Shown: piece after piece, positions 55,346-64,000 of the stretch
Numbering within the stretch: the stretch's first letter is position 1
Layout: every line of letters begins with the position of its first letter
Origin: Shinisaurus crocodilurus
Lineage: Eukaryota > Chordata > Lepidosauria > Squamata > Shinisauridae
Length of the DNA stretch: 64,000 nucleotides
Direction of reading: 5' to 3'
NCBI GenBank assembly: GCA_021292165.1
Contig: CM037880.1
Span: forward strand, 223,106,467 to 223,170,466
Translations under genes and position numbers: made by a program
Notes under the pieces: generated by a model
The model's input: the letters and a program-made list of their open reading frames with translations, nothing else
Told to the model about the DNA's origin: nothing
Database searches by the model: none

Positions 55346-56171
55346 CTTTAAGGTGCCACAACACGCTTTGTTACTATTATTGCCATCTCCTGCTTGACGT
55401 TGGACAGTGTCCTGCCGCCCCCTCTCTGCCCTAACGAAGAACTGCAGCTTCAGCCAGAGACTTGGATGAATTTCCGGAGCTCCTGGGAGGAGATCAAGAA
55501 GGCCCTCGCCTCTTCTTCTTTCCCTCTGAGGGAATCCCTCCACCAGCTTTTTCTTCCTGGTGGCGTAGTTCTCACGCTGGACCCTGACTGAGCGAAGTCA
55601 TCAGTTAGTGCTCTGCTTCCGGACAGCCCCTCATTAAAAGAGGAGCTTACTTTCGTGGGCTGTTCCAAAAGGGACGTCGCAAAGGGCTTGGGATCTGCTC
55701 AAAGAATGCAGGAGTTGGAAGGGACCTCGGAGATCATCTAGCCCAACCCCCTGCTCAATGCAGGCTCTGCACTGCAGGGTGCAGCTGCAGCTTCCCTGAG
55801 AGACAGCTGTTAAGCCCATGCTTAAATGCCTCCAGCGAAGGGGAACCCATCACCTCCTGAAGCCATCTACTCCACTGCCGAACGGCCCTTGCTGTCTAGA
55901 TGTTTCTCCTAATCTTTAGCTGAAATCTGCTTTCCTGAAAATCCCGCCCACTAGTTCTCGTCCTGCCTTCGTGAGCAGCAGAGAACCTTTCTGCGCCATC
56001 TCCTAAATGGCAAATATTTGAAGGCGGCTGTCATGTCTCCCCTTAATCTTCTCCAGGCCAAACCTACCCAGCTCTGAGAGTGTTGGACTGGGACCCAGGA
56101 GGCCCAGGTTCTATTCCCCGCTCGGCCATGAAACTCACTGGGTGACTTGGCCATGAAAACTCATTCGGTTA

Positions 56172-56740
56172 CCAGGCCTGTGGCTTACGCTGGCTCAGCT
56201 TGTCTGAGCATGGAAAGCTAAGCAGGGTCAGGCCTGGTTATTACTTGGATGGGAGACCCCTCCTCTAGTTTCCTGCATTGAGCAGGGGGTTGTGGTCAAT
56301 ATAAGAGGTTTAAAGATGTTCATAAGGCTAATCTAAAAAAATGCAATATAAACATCGAAAACTGGGAAGCTCTGGCCCATGAACGATCTAAATGGAGGTT
56401 GGCCTTTCACAAAGGTTCCATGGACTTTGAAGAAGCCCGAGTGCAAGGTGAAAGGGAGAAACGTGCTAAGCGAAAAGCACGTCAAATGAATCCTTTACAG
56501 GACCATCTTCTATCTGGTAACCTGTGTCCTCACTGTGGGAAGCTGTGTGGATCTAGAATTGGCCTCCACAGTCACTTACGGACCCATCGCTAGAGTCTAC
56601 ACAATCTTCTTTAGAATTTCCTCCTTTTATCCCGGAAGACAATCTTACTCGGTCACGAGTGATCGCCTGATGGATGATGATGGATGGACTCGATAGCCTT
56701 GTAGGCTTCTTCCAACTCTATGATCTATGAAATCTATGAA
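56172..56740 (+). mobile_element. 5S rRNA-derived SINE split by a C2H2-LINE
   Basis: Head and body lie at 56172-56292 (GGCTTACGCTGGCTCAGCTTG, AAGCTAAGCAGGGTCAGGCC, TACTTGGATGGGAGACC, up to GCAGGGGGTTG). The tail resumes at about 56691 with GACTCGATAGCC and (AAATCTATG)n. The SINE itself interrupts a CORE-SINE. Confidence 0.88.
56293..56685 (+). mobile_element. C2H2-ended LINE 3' end nested in a 5S-SINE
   Basis: It starts at GGTCAATATAAGAGG (VGGQYKRFKD region), keeps an open frame to the finger at 56593, and has the intact UTR hairpin and a GATG-type tail to about 56690. It interrupts a 5S-derived SINE: GGGGGTTG lies before it and GACTCGATAGCC after it. No clear target duplication is visible. 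Confidence 0.87.
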
Positions 56741-57161
56741 ATTTTGGGCCAGTCACTGACTCTCAGCCTAGCCTATCTCACATGGTTGTTGTGGGGATAA
56801 AATGGAGAGGAAGAGAAGGATTATGTAAGCCGCCTTAGGTTCCTTGCAGGAAAAAACGTAGGATATGAATATAATAATAAATAAAATAAAAATGGGACTT
56901 GGTTTCCACACCCCTCTCAGCATCCCAGTTGCTCTTCTTTGGACATGCTCCAACTTCTCGATGTGCCGCCTGGAACGGGACCCAGGACTCCAAAGGCGGC
57001 CTGACTAATGCAGAATAGAGCAAAACTATGACTTCCCATAACCTGGACACGATGTTTCATGGGAAAGTGGCCCAGCCTGCCATGTGAAGCGACAGCCTGG
57101 GGTGCCTGCTCGTGAGTAGCCCCACTGGCAGAGGTCATACTCTAACCTGCCCCTTAAAACC

Positions 57162-57604
57162 TGTTGCAGAAAAATCACCCTTCTCCAGAGAATAGAGGGA
57201 TTTGTACCACCTCAGGCTTGGAAAACAGCTTTATTTGCTAGCAACCGGTTCAGGGGATTACATCGCCATACTGAACGCCGAATACATAAGCAATCAGTTC
57301 CTTATATCAAAGCATATTATACGTCATCAATTACTTGTCGCTTGCTCCCTGGCATGTTGTTTACCGGGTGTTTCCTGTACTTGTGTTATTCTTACATTCT
57401 GCTGCGCGGGCAGTCTTATCTACTTCCCTATATACGTACGGCGCGACTGTAATTTATTGCCATGTAAGCAGTCTGTTAAAAGAAGGGGGGGGTCTATCTT
57501 CAAGCGGTCTGTTCCCAGGAGGGGGGGGGATCTTTTTCTGCCTTAGTTTTCTTCCCATCTTTTTCCCACTTCAAACCGAGCCCATCTTTGACTGCTCCGG
57601 CACA
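57162..57604 (-). mobile_element. LTR-like unit (probable solo retroviral LTR)
   Basis: On the minus strand the unit begins TGTGCCGG and ends TTCTGCAACA. It contains an ATATAAG TATA-like box (57307-57301) and an AATAAA (57235-57230) about 70 nt later, giving a long U3 of about 300 nt, a short R and a U5 of roughly 50 nt. This is a retrovirus-like arrangement. Unlike the unit at 557-1083, no matching 4-6 bp duplication is visible at the flanks (AAAACC versus GGGGTG). One boundary may be misjudged, or the copy may derive from recombination between loci. No gag, pol or env sequence is near. Confidence 0.6.
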
Positions 57605-57691
57605 GGGGTGGCTCCGTTGAGGGCGCACCCAGAAGGCGTTCCCCCGTGCTCTCAGGGCCGCTTCAGAGATTCAAGAGTGCTGCACAAGTTA

Positions 57692-57792
57692 AGAGTTGCT
57701 GACTCACTGGGACCCGGGAGAGCTGGGTTACCATTCCCACTCACCCGTGACGTTCGCTGAGTCACCAGCCAGTCACAGACTAACCCAGAGGG
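57692..57792 (+). mobile_element. Old CORE-SINE head
   Basis: Diverged head with GACTCACTGGGACCCGGGAG, GGGTTACCATTCCCACTC and AGCCAGTCACAGACTAACC in the right order. Confidence 0.55.
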
Positions 57793-57899
57793 AGGCAACG
57801 TGGTGCCCGTGGACAACGACGTGGCATCAGGCACCTTTCGTGGCACCCACTAGGGTGGCTCTACCCCTCCCGCTTTTAAAAAAAATATTAACAAATTAA

Positions 57900-57992
57900 G
57901 GCCTATGCAAGTTAAGACAGAAAAAAAAGGTGGCTGGGGCATGCTGAGAGCTGTAGGCCTTTTCTCTGTCTAAACTTGCATAGGATTGTGCC
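57900..57992. mobile_element. TTAA-flanked palindromic MITE
   Basis: TTAA at 57896-57899 and 57993-57996. Ends GGCCTATGCAAGTTAAGACAG and CTGTCTAAACTTGCATAGG, with the left end missing part of CACAATC. The inner arm GGGGCATGCTGAGAGCTGTAGG is present once. Confidence 0.72.
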
Positions 57993-58009
57993 TTAAATTA
58001 ATTATCTTT

Positions 58010-58703
58010 GTGCTGAAAAGTGAGGGTTCAAAGGAGTTGTTTAGTGTGTTGGGGCTCAGGCCCCACCTCGGCCTTGCACTCAGCTTTGAGGGAGCTTACT
58101 TGTCCTTAGCCACGCCTCCCGTGGCAGCCATTTTGTGGTGGTGCCCAAGACAATTCCTGAAACTTAAAAGTCAAGAGATATATATGTAAAATTAAATTAA
58201 ATTTATAATATCAAGATACGGTATATAGAAATATATTTAAAAGAATTATATATATAAAAATATAAAACATGTAAAAGCCAGAAACATATAGACATGTAAA
58301 TAATAGCTCCTCATACGCTGAAGACGATCTTGAATGTTTTTTTCAAAAACATTGGCACTAACAATACCGCACCCAGAGAGAAAAGCCCTCTATTTTGAAA
58401 AAAACATTCAAGATCGTCTTCAGCCTATGAGGAGCTATTATTTACATGTCTATAATGTTTCTGGCTTTTACATGTTTTATATTTTTATATATATAATTCT
58501 TTTAAATATATTTCTATATATCTTGATATTATAAATTTAATTTAATTTTACATATATCTCTCTTGACTTTTAAGTTTCAGGTTTATGTTTTAGTCAGGAT
58601 TTTTAACATATTCCCCCTTTTTTTTATATGTTTTGCCCGAGACAATTCCTCAAATTCCTGAGTGTGCCCACAACACAAGCCCAAAAAGGTTGCCTAACCC
58701 CTG
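58010..58703. mobile_element. Old hAT-like repeat carrying a hairpin insertion
   Basis: 58010-58158 and 58651-58703 are collinear parts of one repeat ending AGGTTGCCTAACCCCTG. Related pieces occur at 33671-33720 and 43615-43691. The hairpin element at 58159-58634 splits it. Confidence 0.6.
58159..58634 (-). repeat. AT-rich long inverted repeat (hairpin) with 16-bp direct repeat flanks
   Basis: Arms 58159-58348 and 58393-58578 are nearly perfect inverse complements (for example GAATGTTTTTTTCAAAA with TTTTGAAAAAAACATTC) around a 44-nt loop. A 56-bp unpaired end follows with T-rich CCCCCTTTTTTTTATATG. GCCCAAGACAATTCCT (58143-58158) recurs as GCCCGAGACAATTCCT (58635-58650). Long duplications plus an A-rich end on the minus strand suggest a target-primed retro-insertion that copied itself back. 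No coding is seen. Confidence 0.8.
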
Positions 58704-58826
58704 GTCTAACCCTACCTCATAGGGTTTGTTGAGAGGGTAAAATGAGAAGTGGGGAAACCATCTTGCCATGCCCAGCGCTCCTTGGAGGAGGGGTGACTGG
58801 GATAGAGAAATACATTTTAAAAAATT
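58704..58826 (+). mobile_element. Old CORE-SINE 3' part
   Basis: TCTAACCCTACCTCATAGGG and GAGGGTAAAATGAGAAG with CTCCTTGGAGGAGGGGTGAC, in CORE-SINE order but diverged. Confidence 0.6.
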
Positions 58827-59214
58827 AAGGAATAAATCCTGTTGATTTCCTAGTTATATTAAGGATGTGAGATGAGCTCCACTGGGCCAGAACACAGTGG
58901 GGCTGCGTCGAATCCAGAACACAGTGGCTGCAGGAAGTCCACATACACAGGACGTTAAGGAAACGGCGAGACATCCCCGCCCTCGCTATTTTACAAGAGC
59001 CTTGGTGGAAGCTGGCCGCCGCGTTTTAATGTCATAGCTCGGGGCCGATGAAAAACCTGGATAAGGGCAAACAAACTGAAGCGTAATCCAGACAACACAG
59101 TGGTGCTTCTTGCTACTCGAAGGGTGGTTTAGGGAACAGGGGTTCAACCTGTGCTAGATGGTGTTACACACCCCTGAACTCAGGTTTGCAATTCGGGTGT
59201 ACTCCTGAACCTGA

Positions 59215-59805
59215 TGCTCAGGTTTTTGGCAGTAGCAAGGAGTGGGTTTGCTGATGCCCATTCCTGGAAATGCCTGATCTGACCACGACGATACATGCTG
59301 TTTGGACTACTGTAACACGCTCTACGTGGGGCTGCCTTTGAAAAGTGTTTGGAAACTTCAGCTGGTCCAGAATGCTGTGGCCAAACGGTTGACCTGGGCT
59401 GGTTACAGGGAGCACATGACTCCCTCGTTACAACAGCTTCACTGGTTAACGGTGCTTCCAGACACAATTCAAAGTGCTGGTTATGGCCTATAGAACCCTA
59501 TATGGCTTGGGACCAGGTTATCTGAAAGAACCCCTTATCCCATATGAACCTGCCTGAGACTGAAGATCTTCTGGGGAGGTCCTTCTCTTGGCCCCACCAC
59601 CATCGGAGGCACATTGGGCAGGGATGCAGGAGGGGGCCTTCTTGGTGGCCGCTCCCAGGCTCTGAAACACCCTGCAGAGCAAGGTTAGGTTGGCTCCCTC
59701 TCTGCTGTCCTCCCACTGTCTGGCAAATGTTTTTATTCAGGCAGGACTTTGGCATGTAAGCTGGTCTACTGCGGAAGGGGGTTTTAATGGGTTCATTTCT
59801 TTTAT
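59215..59805 (+). mobile_element. L2 LINE fragment
   Basis: Translated blocks FDYCNTLYVGLPLKSVWKLQLVQNAVAKRLTWAGY and HMTPSLQQLHWL, each short of a full domain, are typical of the L2 C-terminal region. Several frame breaks follow. The unit directly precedes the truncated C2H2-LINE. Confidence 0.85.
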
Positions 59806-60850
59806 TGTTGCATGCACACTCCATGCATCACATTCAGAGGATGATCTCCACACTATCCTAAATGCTTTTGCAGAAGCATACGGAAAACTTGGTCTCTCAC
59901 TTAACATCAAAAAAACCAAAGTGCTTCATCAGCAAGTGCAAGTTAACCCTTTGGTGATGCCATCTATCCAGCTTGGCGGGGCAATACTGGAAAATGTCGA
60001 TCGTTTTCTCTATCTTGGCAGCTATCTTTCTGTTACAGCTAACATCGACACTGAAATCCAGCATCGTTTGAGCTCCGCAAGTGCCGCATTTTCTCGAATG
60101 AAACAGAGTGTTCGAGGATCGGGATATCTGTAAGACCGAAACGCTGGTTTATAAAGCCATTGTATTACCAACTTTATTGTATGCCTGCGAAACATGGACT
60201 ATCTATAAACGTCACTTCCACCTCCTTGAAAGATTTCATCAACGTTGCCTCCGGAAAATCCTGCAAATTACTTGGGAAGATAGGCGAATAAATGTCAGTG
60301 TACTGGAAGAAGCAAAGACTACTAGCGTTGAAAAAATGATCCTTCAACGCCAACTTCAATGGACCGGTCATGTTGTTCGAATGTCTGACTGCCGTCTCCC
60401 AAAGCAGTTACTTTACTCCCAACTCAAGGATGGAAAGCGGAATATCGGTGGCCAGTATAAGAGGTTTAAAGATTTTCTTAAGGCTAATCTAAAAAAATGC
60501 AATATAAACATCGAAAACTGGGAAGCTCTGGCCCATGAACGATCTAACTGGAGGTTGGCCTGTCACAAAGGTTCCATGGACTTTGAAGAAGCCCAAGTGC
60601 AAGGTGAAAGGGAGAAACGTGCTAAGCGAAAAGCACGTCAAACGAATCCTTTACAGGACCATCTTCCATCTGGTAACCTGTGTCCTCACTGTGGGAAGCT
60701 GTGTGGATCTAGAATTGGCCTCCACAGTCACTTACGGACCCATCGCTAGAGTCTACACAATTTTTTTAGAATTTTCTGTTTTTATAATTTTCTTTTTGTA
60801 ATTTTATCCTGGAAGACAATCTTACTTGGTCACGAGTGATCGCCTACTAC
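59806..60850 (+). mobile_element. Non-LTR retrotransposon with C2H2-type C-terminus, 5'-truncated, frameshifted
   Basis: Coding starts immediately after where a YADD catalytic box would be (LHASHSEDDLHTILNAFAEA) and continues LSLNIKKTKVLHQ. A one-base frame change near 60106-60112 follows, then an open frame to 60749 reading LYACETWTIYKRH, QLQWTGHVVRM and ending CPHCGKLCGSRIGLHSHLRTHR. The last block fits C-x2-C-x12-H-x3-H, a zinc-finger-like end. A roughly 90-bp 3' UTR follows with a short hairpin (AC-T-CG...CGAGT type, imperfect here). Clade is not assigned: the C-terminal region recalls I/Vingi-like or L2-like elements, but I could not test this. The catalytic part is absent, so the copy is inactive. 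Confidence 0.85.
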
Positions 60851-61108
60851 TACCCCAGAATAAAATGTGTTGGTTTTTAAGGTGCCACACACGACTCTTT
60901 GATGTTTTTGTATGTTCATGTGTCTGTGATACTGTAAAAGCTGCCTTGTCAGGGCAATGCATAACTGAAAGGTGGGTTAAAATATAATAGTGCCATAACT
61001 AATATTCATGCTTAACTGCAAAATGAACAAAAACATTAAGCCCTTTTGTAATACATTTTGCTTTCTTAAACCCAGTTTTTAAAAACACACACAACTATAT
61101 TTAAAACA
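60851..61108. other. LINE-tail-like and unique DNA
   Basis: 60895-60990 (GCTGCCTTGTCAGGGCAATG, GGTGGGTTAAAATATAATAG) resembles a LINE 3' end; the rest is AT-rich. Confidence 0.35.
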
Positions 61109-61580
61109 GTTTTTATTTCCAGATCATTTCAAAATCTTGCACTGATAAAAAATTACCCAGTAAAACAGTTTTGTGCTACACCTAAGAGGACTGCCTACAA
61201 GGCACAGCCCCAGAAGCTCTTCCAACACCCTCCACCCCTGCTTTTTAGGGCTTGGCAGACTGGTCCAAAATCTCTAGCTGATCTTTTCCTGGGGAGGATT
61301 CCCTCTTTGCACAACCAATACAAGGACCACTACAAGTGGAACATAAAAATTCCACTCAGGCCACTCTCGTTTGTATACTGTTCTGTACAGGCCAGATTTA
61401 AAAAATGATGATTTCCCAAGTCCGTATCAGAGGAAGAAAAAAAGCAGCAGGACTTTGCATTCAGGCAGGATGAGACCTTTTCTAAGAGTCAGCCCTGCGA
61501 TTTCCGGCAGACCAATACTGCAGCTCAGCACGATTATCTGGCAGGATCAGGGGATGCTGAAAATGTCTCTGACTGTAGTG

Positions 61581-61748
61581 CAGTGTTCTCCAACCTTGGG
61601 TCCCCAGATGTTTTTGGCCTACAACTCCCAGCATGCCCCAGCCAGCGTAGCTGGATCTGGAAAATAAAAACTGTTTTAAATAGCTGGCTGGGGCATGCTG
61701 GGAGTTGTAGGCCAAAAACATCTGGGGACCCAAGGTTGGAGAACACTG
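61581..61748. mobile_element. Fold-back hAT MITE with a templated central insert (copy H)
   Basis: Perfect 8-bp duplications CTGTAGTG at 61573-61580 and 61749-61756. At the centre a 29-bp segment (61654-61682) interrupts the palindrome. It is the inverted copy of 61098-61125 with one extra A. The element would sit in the STX17 3' UTR. Confidence 0.94.
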
Positions 61749-62304
61749 CTGTAGTGTGTTAGTACTTTGTATGAGAGGGAAATGGGACTACTTCTAAACA
61801 CGTATATAACACTTTGCTGATCAATGTTGGGAGCTTTTTTAAAAACACAACACCTCGGCTTCTTATTCAGAAATCCTTACACCCAGCAAAATTGACACAT
61901 AATTTTTTAAACATTCAGCAAAGCAAAGAGCTTTGGCCGAGCCCAGCACGGCCTCATCTTTGGCTGATCATTTAATTCTCCCCCATCACTGTTCAGCTGG
62001 CACGGCGATGGGAGGAAGGGGCGTGGGGGGGGGGGGGGAGACACACAGCATCCCGTCAAATATATCCCAAACGGGAGGCTTGGCCTATACAAGTCCTTCA
62101 AAACCAGGTTAAGTTGAAAAAGGCGCTTTTGAAGACGGGCTGAAAATTGTGAGAATTCACCCACAAGGCCCTGTTCTGATTTCCCTCAAAGTAACGCTTT
62201 AAAAAAAAAAAAAAAAAAAGAGCTGGACTCCTGACTTAAAACCCGTAAAATTAAGATTCGGGGAGCCCTGCTTTTAAAAATAGAACTCTTAAGAAAGCAG
62301 TGCA

Positions 62305-62412
62305 GCCTCCCCCAACCTGAGGTCCTCGGACTGTGTTGGGACTGCAACTCCCATGATCAATTATGGGAATTGCAGTCCAACACAGCCAGGTGGCACTAGG
62401 TTGGGGGAAGCG
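62305..62412. mobile_element. Old fold-back MITE in the putative STX17 3' UTR
   Basis: CAGCCTCCCCCAACC start, arms GGACTGCAACTCCCATGATC and GGGAATTGCAGTCC, then GGTTGGGGGAAGC. Confidence 0.7.
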
Positions 62413-62961
62413 GATATGGTGCTTGATAAGAAGGGAGAAGGCTGTCCTAGGCTGAGTCAAGCGTGTAAACTTCAAAATTAACCTCAGTATCCAACCACAG
62501 AGAAGCTTGAAGCACAACTGTATTGCGAGGTGATACTTGTGCCTTTGAGCAGGGTAAAAGGTTTGAGGGAGGAGGAGGAGGAGCTGTCCAGGCCCCCAAC
62601 CCTTTTACATCTTAAAATACCACCTTCGCCTCCCTTCTGTTTTACCAAGAAAAGGCATTGTGTGAACATTGCAACACCCTCGGCTCTTGCACAAGAAAGA
62701 AACAGATGCAGGCGTTTGCTTGGCACACGCCTGCAGACTTGTCTTTGGTTTCCTCGTACGCTGAACTGTGTGTCATTCCCCGTATTCAGAAATAAAGCGA
62801 CTGGCTTTCTCCGATGCAGTTGGAGAAAGTTTTCCTGCGTCACCCTTTCCACATCCCTAACAGGAAAAAGGCCCGGGCTAGCTCCAAACAGACCCGGGTT
62901 AAATCCAAAGCGAGGGCAGCTGTCTTGCCACCCTGGTTGGGCAAGGGGTGCTGAGGAGTCT

Positions 62962-63201
62962 TCAGCTGCATTCTCCGTCACTTTGCCTAGGAAGGTCTGG
63001 GCAGCTGGAGGAGAGACCCTCAATCATCTTCTGCTTCTTTCTCTGGATCAGTTTTCCACCCGTGAAGCCCAACACGCCCCCGCCAAGCGCTGCTGCAATT
63101 CCAGCCACTTTGAAGCCTGCCAGGAGTCCAATGGGGCCCCCCACGACTCCCCCAATGAGGGCACCGGCTACAGGAAGAACTGCCAGCTTGTATTTTGCAG
63201 C
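62962..63201 (-). CDS. STX17: STX17 terminal coding exon: glycine-rich two-pass membrane hairpin and tail
   Basis: This minus-strand exon of 80 codons (79 residues plus TGA at 62964-62962) begins after a consensus acceptor (pyrimidine run then CAG, AG at 63203-63202). It opens with AAKYKLAVLPVAGALIGG, continues through GLLAGFKVAGIAAALGGGVLGF and a basic segment KLIQRKKQK, and ends near SSCPDLPRQSD. Two closely spaced hydrophobic helices with Gly/Ala every fourth residue form the glycine-zipper hairpin that lets syntaxin-17 enter completed autophagosome membranes (known for the family). The frame is intact and there is no sign of a pseudogene: introns are kept and both splice sites are canonical. 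The intron to the previous exon is 574 nt. Confidence 0.95.
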   Translation of the reverse strand, partial: AAKYKLAVLPVAGALIGGVVGGPIGLLAGFKVAGIAAALGGGVLGFTGGKLIQRKKQKMIEGLSSSCPDLPRQSDGECS

Positions 63202-63775
63202 CTGTAAAAGAGAGGAGGAGAATCATCTTTAAGAGCAGAGGCCTGCAGCAATGTGCCTTTCGCCTCATTCGAGACACACACACGCAAGTATCAGTGCACA
63301 AATAAGCCTTGTAACATTAGTGAGTTCTGTCCATATCGCTATTCCACAGGCAAGAAAACCTGTAACGCTTGCCAACACTTCTCCCAAACTGAGTAACCTG
63401 AGGCATGAAGGGAGAAACCAAAGTCTTTTTTTTTTTAATGGTGACAATTTTACTTCGAATATGTTTGCCATGCAATGGCATCTAATAAGTAGGAAAGGAA
63501 GTCCAGAAAGCTTGATGGGAAATAATTTGCATACTGTAAGTGCTAAGTGCTTTGTTTTATAAAAGTGTAACGGTGAATGAATGTATCATGTAAAATAATG
63601 TGACTAAATTCTGCAAGATATATACAGGTCTCTTCCTTCCCACTACACTCGTGTATCATTTCTTCCTTATTTCCTCAACTGCAGATTCCTCGACAGGCCT
63701 CTCTGGTCAATGGGACAGAGACAGAAGGATGCTGAGAAGCAGAGAGCCACTGGTTCATCAGCAGAAGAGCCCCAC

Positions 63776-63862
63776 CTTAGACAAATTCTTGGTTCCCTCT
63801 TCGACATTTATAGCGGCAGTGCTGACATTGTCTTCAATCCGGCTGACCTTCTCCTGCTGCGC
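63776..63862 (-). CDS. STX17: STX17 penultimate coding exon (partial gene, runs off the window)
   Basis: Read on the minus strand, this 87-nt exon (29 codons) encodes a stretch ending in NVEEGTKNLSK, the linker between the SNARE helix and the membrane hairpin of syntaxin-17. Syntaxin-17 is the Qa-SNARE of autophagosomes that pairs with SNAP29 and VAMP8 for fusion with lysosomes (family knowledge). The donor GT is at 63775-63774 and the acceptor AG at 63864-63863. A second in-frame AG at 63858-63857 would shorten the exon by two codons, so the upstream edge is uncertain. The exon ends in phase 0 and joins the next exon in frame. The rest of the gene (N-terminal domain and most of the SNARE motif) lies beyond base 64000. 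Identification rests on recognising the peptide order, not on an alignment. Confidence 0.88.
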
Positions 63863-63924
63863 CTGGATGCAAAGGAATTGCTAGTGAGGCTTCCACATGG
63901 GAAAGGCGAGCACACCCTGGCTGG

Positions 63925-63989
63925 CTGGGGCATGCTGGGAGCCATGGCCTTTTCTCCGTCTGAACTTGCACAGGACTGTGCCCTTAATT
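63925..63989. mobile_element. Right half of a palindromic MITE, in an STX17 intron
   Basis: GGCTGGGGCATGCTGGGAGC followed by CCGTCTGAACTTGCACAGG and GTGCCC, then TTAA. The left half is absent. Confidence 0.65.
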
Positions 63990-64000
63990 TACTGATTATT

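Larger units (their letters stand above)
56077..56892 (+). mobile_element. CORE-SINE split by a 5S-SINE
   Basis: The left part 56077-56165 carries the head from GAGTGTTGGACTGGGAC through GGGTGACTT and then a second, imperfect copy of GGCCATGAAACTCAC. The right part resumes at about 56741 with TTGGGCCAGTCACTGACTC, the CORE block and a tail near 56865-56890. The two parts join into one normal SINE. Confidence 0.88.
55703..57060 (-). mobile_element. Old CR1 LINE fragment, host of a nested insertion series
   Basis: The outer parts (55703-56076 and 56893-57060) read as a diverged minus-strand CR1 3' region. They include the inverted tail block GGAGTTGGAAGGGACC and the C-terminal coding region with many changes. 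A CORE-SINE interrupts it at 56077-56892. The two CR1 halves are collinear across the SINE, so the SINE landed inside an existing CR1. It differs clearly from the young CR1 copies and is older. Confidence 0.8.
61109..62961 (-). other. STX17: Probable STX17 3' UTR
   Basis: Downstream of the STX17 stop codon no further coding is visible. On the minus strand an ATTAAA variant lies near 61970-61975, and the first canonical AATAAA lies at 61117-61112, so the UTR may be about 1.0 or 1.85 kb. The stretch contains a diverged fold-back repeat (62305-62412) and a young hAT MITE (61581-61748), which would therefore be transcribed. The end point is inference; 3'-end reads would settle it. Confidence 0.5.

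Noticed and set aside
62530..63207. A 225-codon plus-strand frame near the window end
   Set aside because: It runs antisense through the STX17 last exon and 3' UTR; the minus-strand reading is a known protein.

Overview
The window is nuclear DNA of a vertebrate, most likely a squamate reptile (a lizard). The evidence is an intron-containing vertebrate gene end plus a reptile-type mix of repeats: CR1 and L2 LINEs, a tRNA-headed CORE-SINE, a 5S rRNA-headed SINE, fold-back hAT elements and abundant microsatellites. Nothing prokaryotic is present. Species is inference; no alignment could be run.

Only one protein-coding gene is recognisable: the last two coding exons of syntaxin-17 (STX17) on the minus strand at 62962-63862. 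Its 3' UTR probably runs down to about 61.1 kb. The remaining ~61 kb is downstream or intergenic DNA with no host coding exon I can recognise, although short exons could be missed.

Layout: 0.56-1.08 kb solo LTR with a 5-bp target duplication; 1.3-4.7 kb LINE tails, a hAT MITE, a GC-rich unique block and SINEs; 5-9 kb mostly unique; 9-12.5 kb MITEs, SINEs and a rearranged 5S-SINE; 14.7-17.15 kb a CR1 with an unbroken 790-codon frame; 17-28 kb SINEs, L2 and several hAT families; 28-37 kb three more CR1 copies, an L2 nested in an older LINE, and a C2H2-ended LINE; 37-45.8 kb paired hAT elements and two more CR1 copies; 46-53 kb L2, SINE, C2H2-LINE and MITEs; 53-58.7 kb MITEs, a four-level nested insertion, an LTR and a 0.48-kb AT-rich hairpin; 59-60.9 kb L2 and C2H2-LINE; 61.1-64 kb STX17.

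The strongest non-routine signals are these. (1) Two MITE types with different termini (8-bp duplications versus flanking TTAA) share an internal arm that matches the ZNF143/THAP11 (SBS/Staf) motif, present as inverted pairs. (2) One MITE carries at its palindrome centre a 29-bp insert that is an inverted copy of DNA about 530 bp away. (3) A 5S rRNA-derived SINE has a CR1 tail. (4) There is a four-layer nest at 55.7-57.1 kb. (5) A long AT-rich hairpin lies between 16-bp direct repeats. Target-site duplications were read base by base for thirteen hAT-type elements and one LTR.
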